From NCBI GenBank assembly GCA_910589085.1, contig CAJUSG010000001.1, positions 196,570-215,708 of the forward strand: a DNA stretch of 19,139 bases, read 5' to 3'. Under the pieces are notes generated by a model that made no database searches, was not told the origin of the DNA, and saw only the letters and a list, made by a program, of their open reading frames with translations. Each line of letters begins with the position of its first letter. Within the stretch, counting starts at the first letter, position 1. The DNA is from an uncultured Oscillospiraceae bacterium (lineage in GTDB: Bacteria; Bacillota; Clostridia; Oscillospirales; Oscillospiraceae). Made by a program: the position numbers and the translations under genes. This document shows positions 1-8,100 of the stretch, piece by piece.

Positions 1-13
1 GGTCGCTTGCCGG

Positions 14-859
14 TCAGCCCTTTCCGTGGCGCAGGGCGGCGGCGAGCGTGTTCTCCATCAGCACGGAGCGGGTCACCGGGCCCACCCCCCCGGGCACCGG
101 GGTTATGTAGGACGCTTTCTCCGCTACCGCGCTGTAGTCCACGTCTCCGCACAGCCTGCCCGCCGCGTCCCGGTTCACCGCCACGTCGATGACCACCGCA
201 CCCTCCTTCACCATGTCGGCGGTAATCAGGCCGGTGTGGCCCGCCGCAGAGATGAGAATATCCGCCCGGCGGCACTCGGCGGCCAGGTCGGGGGTCTTCG
301 TATGGCAGACCGTGACGGTGCAGTCACTCCGCAGCAGCAGCATGGCCTGGGGCTTGCCCACAATGTTGGACCGGCCCACCATGGTGCAGTTCTTAAAGGC
401 CGGGTCGATGTTGTACTCCGCCAGCAGCCGCATTACTCCCGCAGGGGTGCAGGGCCAGAAGCAGTCCACCCCCAGGGTCAGGTCACCCACGTTGGAGGGG
501 TGTACGCAGTCCACGTCCTTGTCGGGCCGGATGGCCAGCTGGACCTCCCGGTCGTCCAGGTGCTCCGGCAGGGGAAACTGGACCAGAATGCCGTCGATGC
601 CCTCCCGCTCGTTCAAAAAGCGGATGACGTCCAGCAGCTCCTTCTGGGGGACGTCCTCCGGCAGGCGGTAGGTCTCGTAATAGATGCCGCACTGCTGGCA
701 GTCCTTCCGCTTGCCCGCCTCATAGACCTGGGCGGCGGGGTCCTCCCCCACCAGCACCATGGCCATGCCCGGCTTGTGCTCCATCTGCTCCACCCGGAGC
801 CGTACCTGTTCCTTGATCTTGGCCGCCAGGGCCTTCCCGTCCATCACAACAGCCGCCAT
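14..859 (-). CDS. folD: Bifunctional methylenetetrahydrofolate dehydrogenase / methenyltetrahydrofolate cyclohydrolase
   Basis: This cytosolic enzyme interconverts 5,10-methylene-, 5,10-methenyl- and 10-formyl-tetrahydrofolate using NADP, supplying one-carbon units for purines and formyl-Met. The 281-aa length is normal for the family. Visible FolD signatures are VYEAGK (Tyr46 and Lys50 match the catalytic Y-x3-K), DGILVQFPLP (89-98, with the conserved Gln94), KDVDCVHPSN (114-123), the Rossmann-region VGRSNIVGKP (161-170) and the C-terminal PGGVGPVTRSVLMENT. The usual KDVDGFHP reads KDVDCVHP here, a mild departure. The start follows a GGAGG-type site that overlaps the end of lgt, whose stop is 3 nt upstream, so the two are co-transcribed. 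It is the last gene of the minus-strand operon visible here. The assignment is secure. Confidence 0.97.
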   Translation of the reverse strand: MAAVVMDGKALAAKIKEQVRLRVEQMEHKPGMAMVLVGEDPAAQVYEAGKRKDCQQCGIYYETYRLPEDVPQKELLDVIRFLNEREGIDGILVQFPLPEHLDDREVQLAIRPDKDVDCVHPSNVGDLTLGVDCFWPCTPAGVMRLLAEYNIDPAFKNCTMVGRSNIVGKPQAMLLLRSDCTVTVCHTKTPDLAAECRRADILISAAGHTGLITADMVKEGAVVIDVAVNRDAAGRLCGDVDYSAVAEKASYITPVPGGVGPVTRSVLMENTLAAALRHGKG

Positions 860-862
860 ACG

Positions 863-1819
863 CTACTCCTCCTCGCCGCCGTCCGCGCGCTCCGCCTCCT
901 GGGCGGCTAAGCGCTCCGCGAACAGCTCTCTTTTTTCGCCCCGATACCTCCACAAAGCCCAGACCAGCGCCCCGCCCGCCGCCGCGCAGGTAACCGCTGC
1001 GAAGAGCTGAGACACCCGGATGGGCGCGCCGAAGAGCTCCCAGCCGAAGAGGTACAGGCTGTCGGTGCGCAGGCCCTCGATCCAGGCCCGGCCCAGACCG
1101 TACCAGAAAAAGTAAAACAGAAAGCACTGCCCGTCAAATTTCCGCCTTTTGCCCATCCAGTACACAATCATCAGGCCCACGAAGTTCCAGGCCGACTCGT
1201 AGAAAAAGGTGGGATGTACCCCCAGCGCTCCGCTGAGGATGGCCTCACAGCCCGCCTGGTCCACATAGCCGTTTTCCAGCATGTAGGCCGCGATGGAGGG
1301 GCCGCACATCCGCCAGGGCAGAGCCGTCGTCCCGCCGAAGGCCTCCACATTCATGAAGTTGCCCCACCGGCCGATGAGTTGGCCGATGAACAGGCCATGA
1401 ACCCCCAGGTCGGCGTAGGCCAGAAAGCTGAGCCCCTTCTTCCGGCAGAACAGCAGCAGGACAATGGCCGACGAGATGATGGCCCCGTAGATGGCCAGGC
1501 CCCCGTCGCCGTACCGGAGGATTCTCCCCCAGTCCAGCGAGCCGTCCGCCCGGCGGTACAGGTCCAGATTAAAGACCACATAGTACACCCGGACGGCCAC
1601 CAGGGCCGCGGGGACGGCAAAGAACATCATGTCGATGATGTTGTCCTCGCTGATTCCAAACCGCCTGCCCCACCGGCAGCACAGATATACCGCCAGAATC
1701 AGCCCGCTGGTAATAATCACGCCGTACCAGTAGACCGGCCGGTCGAAAAACGGGATGGTGAAGGCCACCCGGTTCAGGGTGAACTCCAGCCCCAGGCCAG
1801 GGAAGGAGACCGTGTTCAT
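863..1819 (-). CDS. lgt: Prolipoprotein diacylglyceryl transferase
   Basis: Lgt transfers a diacylglyceryl group from phosphatidylglycerol to the lipobox cysteine of prelipoproteins. It is an integral membrane enzyme and catalyses the first step of lipoprotein maturation. The 318-aa sequence shows the family pattern: an early PVYWYGVIITSGLILAVYL membrane segment (about 28-46), GDGGLAIYG (104-112), and the signature GRWGNFMNVEAFG (150-162) with the conserved Arg and Asn. A late WIEGLRTDSLYLFG motif and a final hydrophobic helix follow. A charged tail rich in Arg and Glu (about 290-318) is somewhat long. Its ATG overlaps the stop of the upstream M16 peptidase gene as ATGA, implying translational coupling, and folD follows after 3 nt. 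The function is clear from motifs alone. Confidence 0.97.
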   Translation of the reverse strand: MNTVSFPGLGLEFTLNRVAFTIPFFDRPVYWYGVIITSGLILAVYLCCRWGRRFGISEDNIIDMMFFAVPAALVAVRVYYVVFNLDLYRRADGSLDWGRILRYGDGGLAIYGAIISSAIVLLLFCRKKGLSFLAYADLGVHGLFIGQLIGRWGNFMNVEAFGGTTALPWRMCGPSIAAYMLENGYVDQAGCEAILSGALGVHPTFFYESAWNFVGLMIVYWMGKRRKFDGQCFLFYFFWYGLGRAWIEGLRTDSLYLFGWELFGAPIRVSQLFAAVTCAAAGGALVWALWRYRGEKRELFAERLAAQEAERADGGEEE

Positions 1820-3102
1820 CGCTGGCCCTCCCCCTCCCTGGCCCGGACAACCGACAGGGCGGTGCGCTCCTCAGTCACCCAGCCGGTGATGAGCGCCTCC
1901 GCCTCCTCCTTGGTGATGGCGCTGAAAATCTCGGCAAATTGCAGAAAGTCATGCCCGGCAAAGAAGGCCTGGGCCTGGCCCACGCACAGGTTTTCGAAGG
2001 AGTTCAGCCCCCGCACCCGGTTGCCGTAGACCCCCTTCTTTACCCGCTCCCAGAGGTCGGGGGCCACCCCCTCACGGCCGATGCGGGCCGCCTCCTCTGC
2101 CACCGCCAGCCGGACGGCCTCCGGGTCTCTGGACTCCCCGTCCGCCGCCAAAAAGGCGCAGCCGGAGCTGCTCTCGTAGCTGTAGCCGAACTCCTGATTG
2201 ATGAGCCCCTCCCGGTACAGCCTGGCGTACAGAGGGCTGGAGTTGCCCAGCAGCACCTCCAGAGCCAGCCCGCCCACCAGCTCCTGGCGCAGGCGGTCCT
2301 CTCCGTCTGTCCTGGCATCCCCCTTCCAGCCCAGTTGGAAGATGGGGGCCGACACCTCCATCCGCTCCTCAATGAGGGACTGGGCCGCCCGGGGTTCCTC
2401 CTTCTCCCCATAGTCCTTGACCGCGATGGGGCCCGCCTCCTTGGGGAGAATCTCCCGGGCGACGGCGCAGATGTGCTCCGGGTCCATCGGGCCGGCCACG
2501 CACAGCACCATGTTGGCCGGGTCGTAAAAGGCCTTGTGGCAGGCGTAGAGGGTCTCCGGGGTGATCCTGGCGATGGACTCCACGCTGCCCGCCACGCTCT
2601 CCCGGATGGGGTGGCGCTGAAACAGCGCCTTCATCAGGTTCATATAGCACTTCCAATGGGGGTCATCCTCGATCATGCCGATCTCCTGGCCGATGATCCC
2701 CCGCTCCTTGTCCACGCTCTCCCGGGTGAACCAGGGCACCGAGACAAAGGACAGCAGGATACGCAGGTTCTCCTCAAACTTCTCGGTGGAGTCGAAGTAG
2801 TAGCCGGTGATGTCGTTGCTGGTGAAGGCGTTGGGGCTGGCCCCGTTGGCCGCCAGATCCTGGAGGGCGTTGCCCTCCTCCGTGTCGAACATCTTATGCT
2901 CCAGATAGTGGGCCACCCCGGCGGGGGTGTCGTGCCACTCGCCGGCCAGGCAGAAGCGCATGTCCATCCCCCCGTAGTTGGTGGCGAAAAAGGCGTAGCC
3001 CTTCTGAAAATCGGGCTTAGGGAAGACAAACACGTTCAGGCCGTTGGCCAGCTTCTCGTGGTACATGGTCTCCCCCACCTGGGTGAATCGCAGCTTTTCC
3101 AT
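1816..3102 (-). CDS. M16 family zinc metallopeptidase, YmfH-like (active subunit)
   Basis: The 428-aa product is a pitrilysin/M16-type peptidase of the YmfH group. The inverted zinc motif HYLEH (residues 65-69) is intact, giving the two His ligands and the catalytic Glu, and ERGIIGQEIGM (133-143) supplies the likely third ligand, Glu140. A second, non-catalytic M16 domain occupies the C-terminal half. The gene lies directly behind a partner that lacks the zinc motif, as in the Bacillus ymfF-ymfH pair. M16 proteins of this type commonly work as active/inactive heterodimers. Homologues are annotated in databases as associated with EF-P 5-aminopentanol modification; nothing in this window tests that role. 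No signal peptide is visible, so it is probably cytosolic. The start is set by AAGGAGG 8 nt upstream, and the stop overlaps the lgt start. Confidence 0.9.
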   Translation of the reverse strand: MEKLRFTQVGETMYHEKLANGLNVFVFPKPDFQKGYAFFATNYGGMDMRFCLAGEWHDTPAGVAHYLEHKMFDTEEGNALQDLAANGASPNAFTSNDITGYYFDSTEKFEENLRILLSFVSVPWFTRESVDKERGIIGQEIGMIEDDPHWKCYMNLMKALFQRHPIRESVAGSVESIARITPETLYACHKAFYDPANMVLCVAGPMDPEHICAVAREILPKEAGPIAVKDYGEKEEPRAAQSLIEERMEVSAPIFQLGWKGDARTDGEDRLRQELVGGLALEVLLGNSSPLYARLYREGLINQEFGYSYESSSGCAFLAADGESRDPEAVRLAVAEEAARIGREGVAPDLWERVKKGVYGNRVRGLNSFENLCVGQAQAFFAGHDFLQFAEIFSAITKEEAEALITGWVTEERTALSVVRAREGEGQR

Positions 3103-3105
3103 GGC

Positions 3106-4389
3106 TTATGCCTCCTTCCCCTTCAGAAAATAGATGGTGTCCAGCTCCAGCTTCCGGGCGGCGGCGGCCACCTCCTCACGGGTGACCCCCTCCAGCCGGG
3201 CGGCCAGCTCCTCCGGGCCGTACTCCAGCCCGGCCGCCGCCTGTCCCAGCCAGAATTCCTCCTGCCGGCCCTGGTCGTCCAGGGTGGACAGACAGGCCCC
3301 GATGAGGGTGCGGCGGGAGCCCTCCAGCTCCCAGTCCTCGATCTCCCCCCGCTTGACGGCCTCCAGCTGGGCCAGGATCTCGTCCCTGGCCGTCTGGTAC
3401 TTGTCAAACTCGATGCCCGAGGACACCAGCACCAGCCCCTTCATCTTCTCCAGCGTGGCGCTGGCGTAGTAGCACAGGGACAGCTTCTCCCGCACGTTCA
3501 TGAACAGCTTGGACAGGGTGGTCCCTCCAAAGACGGCGACGGCCAGGTAGAGGGCGGGGAAGTCCTCCTCCCAGCAGGTCTGGCCCCCGGTGCGGAAGCC
3601 CAGGGCCAGCTTGCCCTGGGTCACATCCATGGCCTCCTCCGCCAGGATGGGCTCCGGCCCGGCGGACACCCGCACATCGCAGTCCGGGTCCAGCCGCCCG
3701 CCGTTCACCGGCAGCCCGGCCAAAGCGGACCGCAGCGCCTCCGCCACCCGGTCCGGCCCGGCGGAGCCGCAGTAGTAGACCTCCACCTGGGCCGTGCGCA
3801 GCAGTTCCTGATACCGCTGCCACAGGCTCTCCGGGGTGATGGCGGACACGCTCTCCTCGTCCCCCAGCTTGTCCACCCCGAAGGCCTCATATTTGCACAT
3901 CTCCCGGACCAGGCGCTGGGTTGCGTAGGTCCGCTTGTCGTTGATCTGGGCCCGGATGCGGTCGATGAGATTGGCCCTCTCGCCGGCGGTGTAGTCTGTA
4001 CGGAAGACGCCTTTCTCGGTGCAGGGCTTGAGAAGCAGCTCCCCCAGCAGGGCGGCCGCGGGCTCCAGAATTTTCTCCCCCTCCAGGGTGTAGGCATCGT
4101 CCAGAAAGCTGGCCGCAAAGCCCACGCACTGGGTCTCCCCCTTCTTGCGGACCACCGGCTCCACCGCTCCGCCATAGAGCTCATCCAGGGCGGCGGACAG
4201 GGACTCCATGTCCGGGTGGTCCGCCGTCCCCCGGCGGAGCACCTCGGGGATCAGGGCGTTGGCCCCGGCGGTCCTTCGGTCCAGCGGGGCCAGCAGGGTG
4301 AGGGACAGATACGAGCTTTTAAATTTGTTGGTATGCACCGCGCGCAGCCATACCCCGGGGAATAGCTCCCGGCGAGTCACTTGTGACAT
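3106..4389 (-). CDS. M16 family pseudopeptidase, YmfF-like (non-catalytic partner)
   Basis: This is a 427-aa M16-fold protein. Where an active enzyme has HxxEH it reads ALIPEVLRRGTADHPDMESL, so the zinc site is absent and the protein is predicted to be the inactive half of a heterodimer with the next gene. Family-like features are the DELYGG segment near residue 60 and the mid-protein FGGTTLSKLFMNVREKLSLCYYAS segment, typical of M16 C-domains. The frame is open further upstream to 4614, but I chose the ATG at 4389 (MSQVTRRELF). It is preceded by AGGAAAGGA, and the upstream stretch holds the promoter and has no family similarity. It is the first gene of the operon; the downstream peptidase starts 3 nt after its stop. 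No secretion signal is seen. Confidence 0.88.
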   Translation of the reverse strand: MSQVTRRELFPGVWLRAVHTNKFKSSYLSLTLLAPLDRRTAGANALIPEVLRRGTADHPDMESLSAALDELYGGAVEPVVRKKGETQCVGFAASFLDDAYTLEGEKILEPAAALLGELLLKPCTEKGVFRTDYTAGERANLIDRIRAQINDKRTYATQRLVREMCKYEAFGVDKLGDEESVSAITPESLWQRYQELLRTAQVEVYYCGSAGPDRVAEALRSALAGLPVNGGRLDPDCDVRVSAGPEPILAEEAMDVTQGKLALGFRTGGQTCWEEDFPALYLAVAVFGGTTLSKLFMNVREKLSLCYYASATLEKMKGLVLVSSGIEFDKYQTARDEILAQLEAVKRGEIEDWELEGSRRTLIGACLSTLDDQGRQEEFWLGQAAAGLEYGPEELAARLEGVTREEVAAAARKLELDTIYFLKGKEA

Positions 4390-4420
4390 ATCCTTTGATT
4401 CCTTTCCTGGGAAAAATTTT

Positions 4421-4463
4421 CTTTTGACAGCTGCATTATCATACCACATATGACAGTCAAAAG
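4421..4463. repeat. 8-bp inverted repeat bracketing the M16 operon promoter
   Basis: CTTTTGAC (4421-4428) and GTCAAAAG (4456-4463) are perfect inverted copies separated by 27 bp. They enclose the -10 element and touch the -35 of the minus-strand promoter. Such symmetry could be a split operator for a repressor, or chance in an AT-rich leader. No known regulator box is recognised. Confidence 0.4.
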
Positions 4464-4467
4464 TAAA
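4438..4467 (-). promoter_or_regulatory. Putative sigma-A promoter of the M16-lgt-folD operon
   Basis: Read on the minus strand, a -35-like TTTACT (4462-4467) and a -10 TATGAT (4438-4443) are separated by 18 nt. This places transcription start near 4431, about 40 nt upstream of the chosen ATG at 4389. The region is markedly AT-rich compared with the flanking genes. The call rests on consensus match only. Confidence 0.5.
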
Positions 4468-4493
4468 GTTATCGAGAAAATTTTGCCGGGGGG

Positions 4494-4522
4494 TGGTCAG
4501 CCGGAGGGGAATGCAGTATAAT
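4494..4522 (+). promoter_or_regulatory. Putative sigma-A promoter of the methyltransferase gene
   Basis: A perfect -10 TATAAT (4517-4522) lies 17 nt downstream of TGGTCA (4494-4499), which matches the -35 consensus at 4 of 6 positions. Transcription would begin near 4529, about 20 nt upstream of the ATG at 4549. The call is from consensus match only. Confidence 0.5.
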
Positions 4523-4548
4523 GGCGGTAATGAAAGGAGGGGATGGCC

Positions 4549-5175
4549 ATGCTGAACCAGCCAAAGGATTTTTGGAACATGCGGGCCCAAACCTATGACC
4601 GGACCTCCGGCCAAACATACGCCGATACCTATGACAAAACGGCAGAGCTCTCGCTGCGTTACCTGAAGCCCTCAAACCGGGTGCTGGAGTTCGCCTGCGG
4701 CACGGGGCTGCTCACCCTGCGGATAGCCCCCCATGTGGCCCGCCTCCGGGGCATCGATATCTCCCCCAAAATGGCGGAGGTTGCCCGGGAAAAAGCCCGG
4801 GATCTGGCCCACGTGGAGATCACCAACACCGACCTCTTTGACCCCTGCCTGGAGCCGGGGAGCTTCGACGCGGTATGTGCCTACAATGTGCTGCTCTACC
4901 TCCCCGACCTGCCCGCCGCCCTGGCCCGCATCCGGGCGCTGCTCAAGCCCGGGGGAGTGTTTCTCTCCGCCACCGACTGCCTGGGCTCCCGGCCCTCGGC
5001 CATGGGGCTGAAAAAGCTGGTAAACAGCCGCACCGGAAAAATGCCCTTTGTGGCCTTCTTCTCCCAGCGGGGGCTGGAGCGGAAGATCGCCCGGAGCGGC
5101 TTTGACGTATTGGAACGGGAAAATTTGTATCCCAACCCGCCCAACCTCTTTGTGGCCGCCCGGGTCAAACCGTGA
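4549..5175 (+). CDS. Class I SAM-dependent methyltransferase, small-molecule type
   Basis: This 208-aa protein has a Rossmann-like methyltransferase fold. Motif I VLEFACGTGLLT (about 46-57) binds S-adenosylmethionine. GIDISPKMAEVAREKA forms the second strand and helix, FDAVCAYNVLLYLPDL is motif II/post-II, and LLKPGGVFLSATDCLG is the usual motif III. The N-terminal DFWNMRAQTYD is the W-x(4-5)-YD type seen in UbiE/type-11 methyltransferases. The acceptor substrate cannot be deduced. Two in-frame ATGs occur at 4543 and 4549. AAAGGAGG at 4533-4540 sits 8 nt from the second but only 2 nt from the first, so I chose 4549. The gene stands alone, divergent from the M16 operon, and its last 11 nt overlap the convergent glucan synthase gene. 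Confidence 0.88.
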   Translation: MLNQPKDFWNMRAQTYDRTSGQTYADTYDKTAELSLRYLKPSNRVLEFACGTGLLTLRIAPHVARLRGIDISPKMAEVAREKARDLAHVEITNTDLFDPCLEPGSFDAVCAYNVLLYLPDLPAALARIRALLKPGGVFLSATDCLGSRPSAMGLKKLVNSRTGKMPFVAFFSQRGLERKIARSGFDVLERENLYPNPPNLFVAARVKP

Positions 5176-8100
5176 CCTCCAGCCGGTGGTCCCCCCGCAG
5201 CTCCGCCAGGAGGACACCGCCCTCCGCCGGTCCGCCGTCCAGCCGGGCGGAGTAGGCCCCGGACCGCTTTACACAGATGTGAAGCCTCCCTTTGGGCAGC
5301 CTCCACCGGGCCTCATACCCCGGCCAGTCCGGGGGCAGGTTGGGCTCCACCGTCAGGCGGCCCTCGCTCACCACAATCCCCAGCAGCTCCCGGACGGCCA
5401 CCTGCCAGTACCACCCCGCCGCCCCGGTGTACCAGCTCCAGCCCGCCCGGCCTACCCGGCCGGGGGCGTAGGACACGTCGGCGGCAATCACATAGGGCTC
5501 CGCCCGGTAGATATCCGTCCTGTGGCCCTCCGGCAGGAGGGCCTTTAATATCGCCCAGCCCTCCGACGCGCGGTCCAGCCGGAAGCAGGCCATGGCCAGC
5601 CACACCGAGGCGTGGGTGTACTGCCCGCCGTTCTCCCGCACCCCGGCGGGGTAGCCCTTGATATAGCCGGGGTCCTTCTCCCCCTGGCCGTCGAAGGCGG
5701 GGTCGAAGAGGCGCACCACCCCGGCCTCCCGGTCGAAAAGCCGGTCCAGGGCGGCGGACACCGCCTCAGCCCCCCGCTTCCGGTCCGTCCCGCCGGGGAA
5801 GAGGGCAAAGGACTGGGCGATAGAGTCAAGCTGGCACTGGTCGCTCTCGGCCGAGCCCAGCGGCGTGCCGTCCTCGTAGTATCCCCGGCGGTACCAGCCG
5901 CCGTCCCAGGCCCCCTGGGCCGCCTGGATCAGGGCATCCGCCCGGCGCAGCAGATCCTCCGCCCGGGCCTCCTCGTCCATCCGGCGGCACAGGACGGCGA
6001 AGTCCTGGAGGACCGCCGCCAGAAACCATGTGAGCCACACCGATTCGCCCCCCACCTTGTCCATGCCGTCGTTCCAGTCGCCGCCCCCCATTCGGGCCAG
6101 GCCGTGGGGACCTGTCCCCCGGTCCAGGGCGCAGAGGATGGCGGCCAGACCGTGGCGGTAGAGGCTGTCCCTCTTTTCGCTCACTTGGGGGACCTCGTAC
6201 CGGTCCTTCTCCCCCGGCTCCAGGGGTTTTGCTGTCAAGTAAAATACCTTTTCATCCAGAATGGACCAGTCCCCGGTGACGGTGCAGTACCGGCACAGCA
6301 CCCAGGGCAGCCACAGCAGATCGTCGGAGATGCGGGTGCGCACCCCCGCCCCCTGGGGCGGGTGCCACCAGTGCTGCACGTCCCCCTCCTCAAACTGCCG
6401 GGAAGCGGCCAGCAGCAGCTGCTCCCGGGTTCGCTCCGGCCAGGTGTAAATCAGGGCGGCGGCATCCTGAAGCTGATCCCGGAAGCCAAAAGCCCCGCCA
6501 TTCTGGTACTGACTGGTGCGGGCCATCATGCGGCAGGCGATCACCTGATAGAGGCACCAGCCCCCCAGATACCGGTCCAGAGTCCCGTCCGGGGTGGAGA
6601 CTGTAAGGGCAGATACCTTGTCAGCCCACCAGGCCAGGGTCCGCTCCTGCTCCGCCAAAAAGTCCTCCCGGAAGAAGCGGGAACAGGGCCGCCCGGCCTT
6701 TTCCTTGGTCACCAGTGAGATGGGCTGGCCGTCGTTCAGGGCGGTAGAGAGAGGCTCCCCCTCCCCCAGGCGGTAAACCAGCCGCCCGGAGGCCCCGGTG
6801 AGGGTAAAGCGGAGGATGCGGCGGTTTTCATCCATCGGCACGAATCCCTCAACCACCAGTAGGGGCGGATATTGTCCACCCGTTTTTGAGGTCTCCTCCA
6901 GCCTCTTCTCCCACCGGGCAAGGCCGGGGCGATAGGTCACGGTGCAGGGACAGCCGTCCCCGGCGGCGAAGACCGGAATGTCCCGGCCATTTAAGTTTAC
7001 CATAATTTTTTCCTGTCCACCAACCGCCAGAGGGTCGTTGGCCCAGGGGGTGAGCTTCCCCTCCCGGGCGTTGCCCCCAAACCAGAGGAACCCCCCGCCC
7101 GTCTCGTCGGTGAGCCAGCCAAATTCCGGATTGCACAGTACCTGGGACCAGCCCACCGGCGGGAGCTGCTCCCCGCAGCGGATGGTCACCTGGTCCCCCT
7201 CCATCTCCCAGGGGGCGGGACCGGCGGACAGCGCCACCGGGGGCGGCGGGGCGATCTCCTCGGGCTCCGGTGGGCCTTCGAGGGCGCCATCCCCTGCGGG
7301 CAGGACGGCCCTGGCCCAGGCCAGCACCGCCGGGGCGGCCTCCGGATTGGCCAGGTGGATGCCCCCCTTGCCCCCCAGGGCCGACTCCGCCCCCAGCTTT
7401 TTCAGCTCCTCTGTCAGGGCAGAGCGGAGAGGACGGCGGTAGTCGCCCCCCTCCTCCACCAGGAGGACCAGGTCGAAGGGAAAGCCCGCCCGGCTGAGGA
7501 ACTGGTGCCAGCGGCACCACAGGGCGGCCCGCTCCACGTCGTCCGGCCCGGACAGTGTCCCGGCGGCAATGGGCAGGTCCCCTGAGATCCCATAGGGCCA
7601 CAGGGTATTTTGGGGCGGGCGCTCCGCCCCCTCCTCCGCCGGGATCAGCCGGGCCAGCAGGTCAAAGGCGGCCAGGGCCTCCCCCTCGCTGAGGGCCAGC
7701 TTCTGGGCGATGGGGGCCAGGGAGGCCGGGCCCCCGTCCTTGCCCTCCAGCATCCGCCGGCTGCCCGCCTGAGCGGCCTCTGGGGCCTCCCCCAGCGCCA
7801 GGGCCATGGAGAAGGTCTTCCGCTCTCCCGCCGCCAGCGATACCGGGATGCGGACCATGAGGCAGGGGTCGGAGCCCACCCCGTTTCGGAGAGGGGCCGG
7901 CGCCCGATTCGGCAGGGCCCGCAGGCCCCCCCGGCCCAGGGCGGCGGACCGGTCCAGACTGGCGGAGGTGGTTTCCCCCGTCCAGGCGGCGGAGAGATAC
8001 ATCCCCTCCTCCTCCCCCCGGGGACGGCGGTGGAACAGGGCCCCGTTCCCCTCCAGGGAGCACTCCAGAAACAGCCGGGAGAAGGCCGGGTGGGCGTCGA

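Noticed and set aside
1939..4365. An 808-codon plus-strand open frame opposite the M16 genes
   Set aside because: It is antisense to two clearly recognised M16 proteins. Its translation is a low-complexity Gly/His/Pro/Leu-rich shadow typical of GC-rich DNA, with no ribosome binding site.
4424..4452. A plus-strand promoter using TTGACA at 4424
   Set aside because: The hexamer 17 nt downstream is CATATG, a poor -10, and the TATAAT at 4517 is a better candidate for the methyltransferase.
4390..4614. N-terminal extension of the YmfF-like protein to an ATG at 4614
   Set aside because: The extension would cover both promoters and the inverted repeat and overlap the divergent methyltransferase; its residues show no family similarity. 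The ATG at 4389 has a good ribosome binding site.
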